Source: Clostridium sp.
Lineage (GTDB): Bacteria; Bacillota; Clostridia; Lachnospirales; Lachnospiraceae
Assembly: GCA_016302185.1 (NCBI GenBank)
Contig: JAEDOC010000103.1
Coordinates: forward strand, 1-7,471
Length of the DNA stretch: 7,471 bases
Direction: 5' to 3'
Notes under the pieces: generated by a model
Seen by the model: the letters and a program-made list of their open reading frames with translations, nothing else
Database searches by the model: none
What the model was told of the DNA's origin: nothing
Shown: positions 5,793 to 7,471 of the stretch, in pieces
Layout: each line of letters begins with the position of its first letter
Numbering within the stretch: the stretch's first letter is position 1
Position numbers and translations under genes: made by a program

Positions 5793-5798
5793 GGGGAG
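5793..5798 (+). promoter_or_regulatory. Ribosome-binding site that decides the regulator start
   Basis: GGGGAG (5793-5798) touches the first ATG (5799) with no spacer but stands six bases before the second in-frame ATG (5805). Translation therefore most likely begins at 5805. Confidence 0.65.
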
Positions 5799-5804
5799 AT
5801 GAGT

Positions 5805-7019
5805 ATGGACAAAGAAAAAAATCTATGTGTGAATATGCTGGGAGGTTTTTCGATTACCTACGAGCAGAAACCGGTTTCCTTTGGCAAACGGAGTCAGAGT
5901 CGCTTTCTTCAGCTGTTTCAGATTCTGGTGCTTCATCGGGAAGGTGTGGCGAAGGATAAGCTGATCGAGGCAATCTATGACTGGGAAGAGCTGGGCAATA
6001 AAAATAATTGTTTGAACAATCTGGTCTATCGTCTGCGGAAACAGCTGGTCTCCGCCGGACTTCCGGAGGAGGATTATGTGCGGGTCAGCAAGGGAATCTG
6101 TACCTGGAGCGGATCTATGCCGCTTTATCTGGATGTCTGGGAGATGGAGGACGAATACCGGCTGGCAGAGCAGACCGAGGATCGGGAGAAAAAAATTGCA
6201 CATTTCATGCGGGCATGGGAACTGTACCGGGGAGAGCTCCTTCCACAGCTGGCCAGTGAAGGCTGGGTAATTGTGGAAAGCATTCGTTTAAAGAAGCTCT
6301 ATGAGGAGATTGTACGGAAATTGGGCGGTCTTTTAAGGGAACATCGGGAATATCAGAAGATGTACCGCGTTTACAGTGCGGCTGCGGCTCTGTATCCGTT
6401 TGATGAATGGGAGATCTGCCAGATGGACAGCCTGATGCTGATGGAACGCTATGAAGAAGCGCTGAAGCTGTACAATGATACGATAAAACGATATTCTGAG
6501 GAGCTGGGTCTGCCGCCGTCCAAGCGGATGATGGAAAGCTTTCAGCGAATGCGGGAAAAGCTGGTCAAGACAGAGGACTGCTTTACGGAAATCATGGAAA
6601 ATCTGGAGGAAGATACGGCTGCGTTCGGAGCGTATTACTGTGCGTATCCCAGCTTTGTGGATACGTACCGGATCCTTTGTCGTGTGACAGAGCGCAGCGG
6701 TCAGAGCGCATTTTTAATGAGCTGTACGCTGAACCAGCTGAATAATTCCCATGAGAAGAAGAACAGCCAGAGTGTAGCGCTGTGGCTGAAGGATGCCATC
6801 TGCAACTCCCTGCGCCGCGGCGATATCTGTACCCGCTACAGCAAGAACAAATATCTGATTATTCTGATGGGGATGCATCAGGAGGACAGTCAGATTGTTA
6901 CCGGCCGGATTAAAGAAAAATTCTTCCAGAAAGCAGGAACAGCCGGTTATCAGCTGGAATTCTCTCTGGCGAGCGCTGTGGATCCGGGCAATGCCCTGGC
7001 AGCGGAATTATTAAAATGA
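5805..7019 (+). CDS. BTAD/SARP-type transcriptional regulator with degenerate GGDEF-like C-terminus
   Basis: Read from ATG 5805 the protein has 404 residues; ATG 5799 would add two. Residues about 5-100 (LCVNMLGGFSITYEQKPVSF... through NNLVYRLRKQL and YVRVSKG) look like the winged-helix DNA-binding domain of SARP/AfsR-type regulators. Residues about 108-252 (LYLDVWEMEDEYRLAE, AWELYRGELLP, MYRVYSAAAALYPFDEW, YEEALKLYNDTIKRYSEELGLPPS) match the helical TPR-like BTAD domain. The last part (about 290-400) has nucleotide-cyclase-like character: LKDAICNSLRRGDICTRYSKNKYLIILMG, where GGDEF proteins have RYGGDEF, and later a GRIKEKF helix. The catalytic signature is replaced by SKNKY, so it should not make c-di-GMP and may bind a ligand or mediate contacts. 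There is no phosphoreceiver domain or membrane segment. Targets are unknown, although autoregulation through the upstream repeats is conceivable. Domains 1-2 are confident; the GGDEF relation is by pattern only. Confidence 0.82.
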   Translation: MDKEKNLCVNMLGGFSITYEQKPVSFGKRSQSRFLQLFQILVLHREGVAKDKLIEAIYDWEELGNKNNCLNNLVYRLRKQLVSAGLPEEDYVRVSKGICTWSGSMPLYLDVWEMEDEYRLAEQTEDREKKIAHFMRAWELYRGELLPQLASEGWVIVESIRLKKLYEEIVRKLGGLLREHREYQKMYRVYSAAAALYPFDEWEICQMDSLMLMERYEEALKLYNDTIKRYSEELGLPPSKRMMESFQRMREKLVKTEDCFTEIMENLEEDTAAFGAYYCAYPSFVDTYRILCRVTERSGQSAFLMSCTLNQLNNSHEKKNSQSVALWLKDAICNSLRRGDICTRYSKNKYLIILMGMHQEDSQIVTGRIKEKFFQKAGTAGYQLEFSLASAVDPGNALAAELLK

Positions 7020-7022
7020 ATG

Positions 7023-7095
7023 ATGTCCGGGACCTTAGTCCGGAAAGAGGAGAAACAACCTCTTTCCGGGCTGGGGAGCCGGACATTTTATTTTC
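7023..7095 (+). terminator. Nested inverted repeat with T-rich tail, terminator of the BTAD gene
   Basis: An inner perfect stem, CCGGAAAGAGG (7040-7050) with CCTCTTTCCGG (7059-7069) and an 8-nt loop, is enclosed by an outer perfect stem, ATGTCCGG (7023-7030) with CCGGACAT (7079-7086). TTTTATTTT follows. It begins four bases after the stop codon. Four copies of CCGG also permit a weaker alternative fold of two small hairpins. Confidence 0.75.
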
Positions 7096-7310
7096 CTACC
7101 TGTTTTCTTATACTTATTTTGGCGATTCCTTCTTTCTCTTCCTTTACTTTTCAAATCAGATATGTTATTCTTAGGTTCACAGGAGTTCTCCTGGTACAAT
7201 ACCGACAGGTATTTTCTTTTACTTCTTCGGGATGAGGTCCCGGTACCTGCGGCGGTCAGCTGCGAATGAATCAGAATGAGAAAAATGAAATGATTTTCGG
7301 ATGGGAACCA
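7087..7310. other. Intergenic stretch without a convincing gene
   Basis: The first 75 bases are strongly pyrimidine-rich on the + strand. Several short hairpins follow: CAGGAG/CTCCTG (7180-7193), AATACC/GGTATT around GACA (7198-7213, followed by TTTCTTTT and so a possible weak terminator), and CGGGA/TCCCG (7228-7242). No ORF here has a ribosome site and recognisable protein character, and no RNA family was recognised. Confidence 0.5.
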
Positions 7311-7339
7311 TTGACGTGAAAACAGGACTTTGTTATACT
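7311..7339 (+). promoter_or_regulatory. Strong promoter of the gene at the right edge
   Basis: TTGACG (7311-7316), a 17-bp spacer and TATACT (7334-7339), with an extended -10 TGT at 7331-7333, form a near-consensus sigma-A promoter. The start would be near 7346, giving a leader of about 93 nt before ATG 7439. Confidence 0.82.
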
Positions 7340-7438
7340 ACATAAAAAGGGCGATATATCATCTTTTGGCGCATTTCTGCTGGTATGACCTGTTCTGCAG
7401 CTGCCCGGATGGCTCCGAATCCGAGGAAACGGAGGTTT

Positions 7439-7471
7439 ATGCAGAAGGATATCACAGAAAAAGAACTGGTG
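7439..7471 (+). CDS. N-terminal fragment, possibly Rpn/PD-(D/E)XK nuclease-type transposase
   Basis: ATG 7439 begins an open frame that runs off the window after 11 codons (MQKDITEKELV). GGAGG (7431-7435) lies upstream with a short 3-nt spacer, and a consensus promoter lies about 100 bp upstream, so a real gene start is likely. The beginning KDITEK resembles the N-terminus of the Rpn family of recombination-promoting nucleases or PD-(D/E)XK nuclease-family transposases common in Lachnospiraceae. That identification rests on memory of about six residues and is tentative; no catalytic residue is in view. Confidence 0.5.
   Translation, partial: MQKDITEKELV

Noticed and set aside
5699..5959. 86-codon + strand ORF overlapping the start of the BTAD gene
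   Set aside because: It is out of frame with the BTAD protein, lacks a ribosome site and runs through the inverted-repeat region, so it is a shadow.
7020..7235. 71-codon + strand ORF directly after the BTAD stop, with a hydrophobic stretch
   Set aside because: Its first 22 codons are the nested inverted repeat that looks like a terminator. It has no clear ribosome site, and its composition reflects pyrimidine-rich non-coding DNA.
7420..7435. TCCG/CGGA hairpin covering part of the ribosome site of the right-edge gene
   Set aside because: A 4-bp stem is too short to claim regulation.

Overview
The window looks like ordinary chromosomal DNA from a low- to mid-GC Bacillota, most probably a Lachnospiraceae-type Clostridia. 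The reasons are purine-rich Shine-Dalgarno sites (AGGAGG/AAGGGG), consensus sigma-A promoters with extended -10 elements, U-tailed hairpin terminators, and protein families typical of that group. All recognised genes lie on the + strand. The family assignment is inference from protein character, not from a search.

Layout. Bases 1-696 hold the C-terminal half of an M18 zinc aminopeptidase cut by the window edge. A 203-bp gap follows with an inverted repeat around a likely promoter and a possible 20-codon leader ORF that overlaps the next gene by ATGA. Next comes a compact cluster: a trigger-factor-like FKBP lipoprotein (900-2006), xanthine phosphoribosyltransferase xpt (2076-2660) and a Cof-type HAD phosphatase (2650-3501) that overlaps xpt by 11 bp. 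A consensus promoter with operator-like palindromes drives a single-domain bacteriohemerythrin (3656-4078). A second consensus promoter drives a phosphoribosyltransferase-like protein with an unusual PRPP loop and a CxxC tail (4209-4853), closed by a 17-bp perfect hairpin terminator. Only about 20 bp after that terminator begins a small serine recombinase (4962-5567). A gap rich in inverted repeats leads to a BTAD/SARP-type regulator (5805-7019) whose C-terminus resembles a GGDEF domain that has lost its signature. The last 450 bp hold a large nested inverted repeat, a pyrimidine-rich stretch with small hairpins, a consensus promoter, and the first 11 codons of a gene that may be an Rpn/PD-(D/E)XK nuclease-type transposase.

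How the genes work together. The left half is housekeeping: peptide turnover, extracytoplasmic folding, purine salvage and phosphate-ester hydrolysis. The hemerythrin probably binds O2 or acts in stress. The right half (recombinase, regulator, possible Rpn protein) has a more accessory flavour, but I see no insertion-sequence ends, attachment sites or direct repeats that would define a mobile element. I do not see a clear new system. The items most worth a second look are the degenerate GGDEF-like regulator, the PRTase-like protein without acidic PRPP-loop residues, and the structured intergenic regions.
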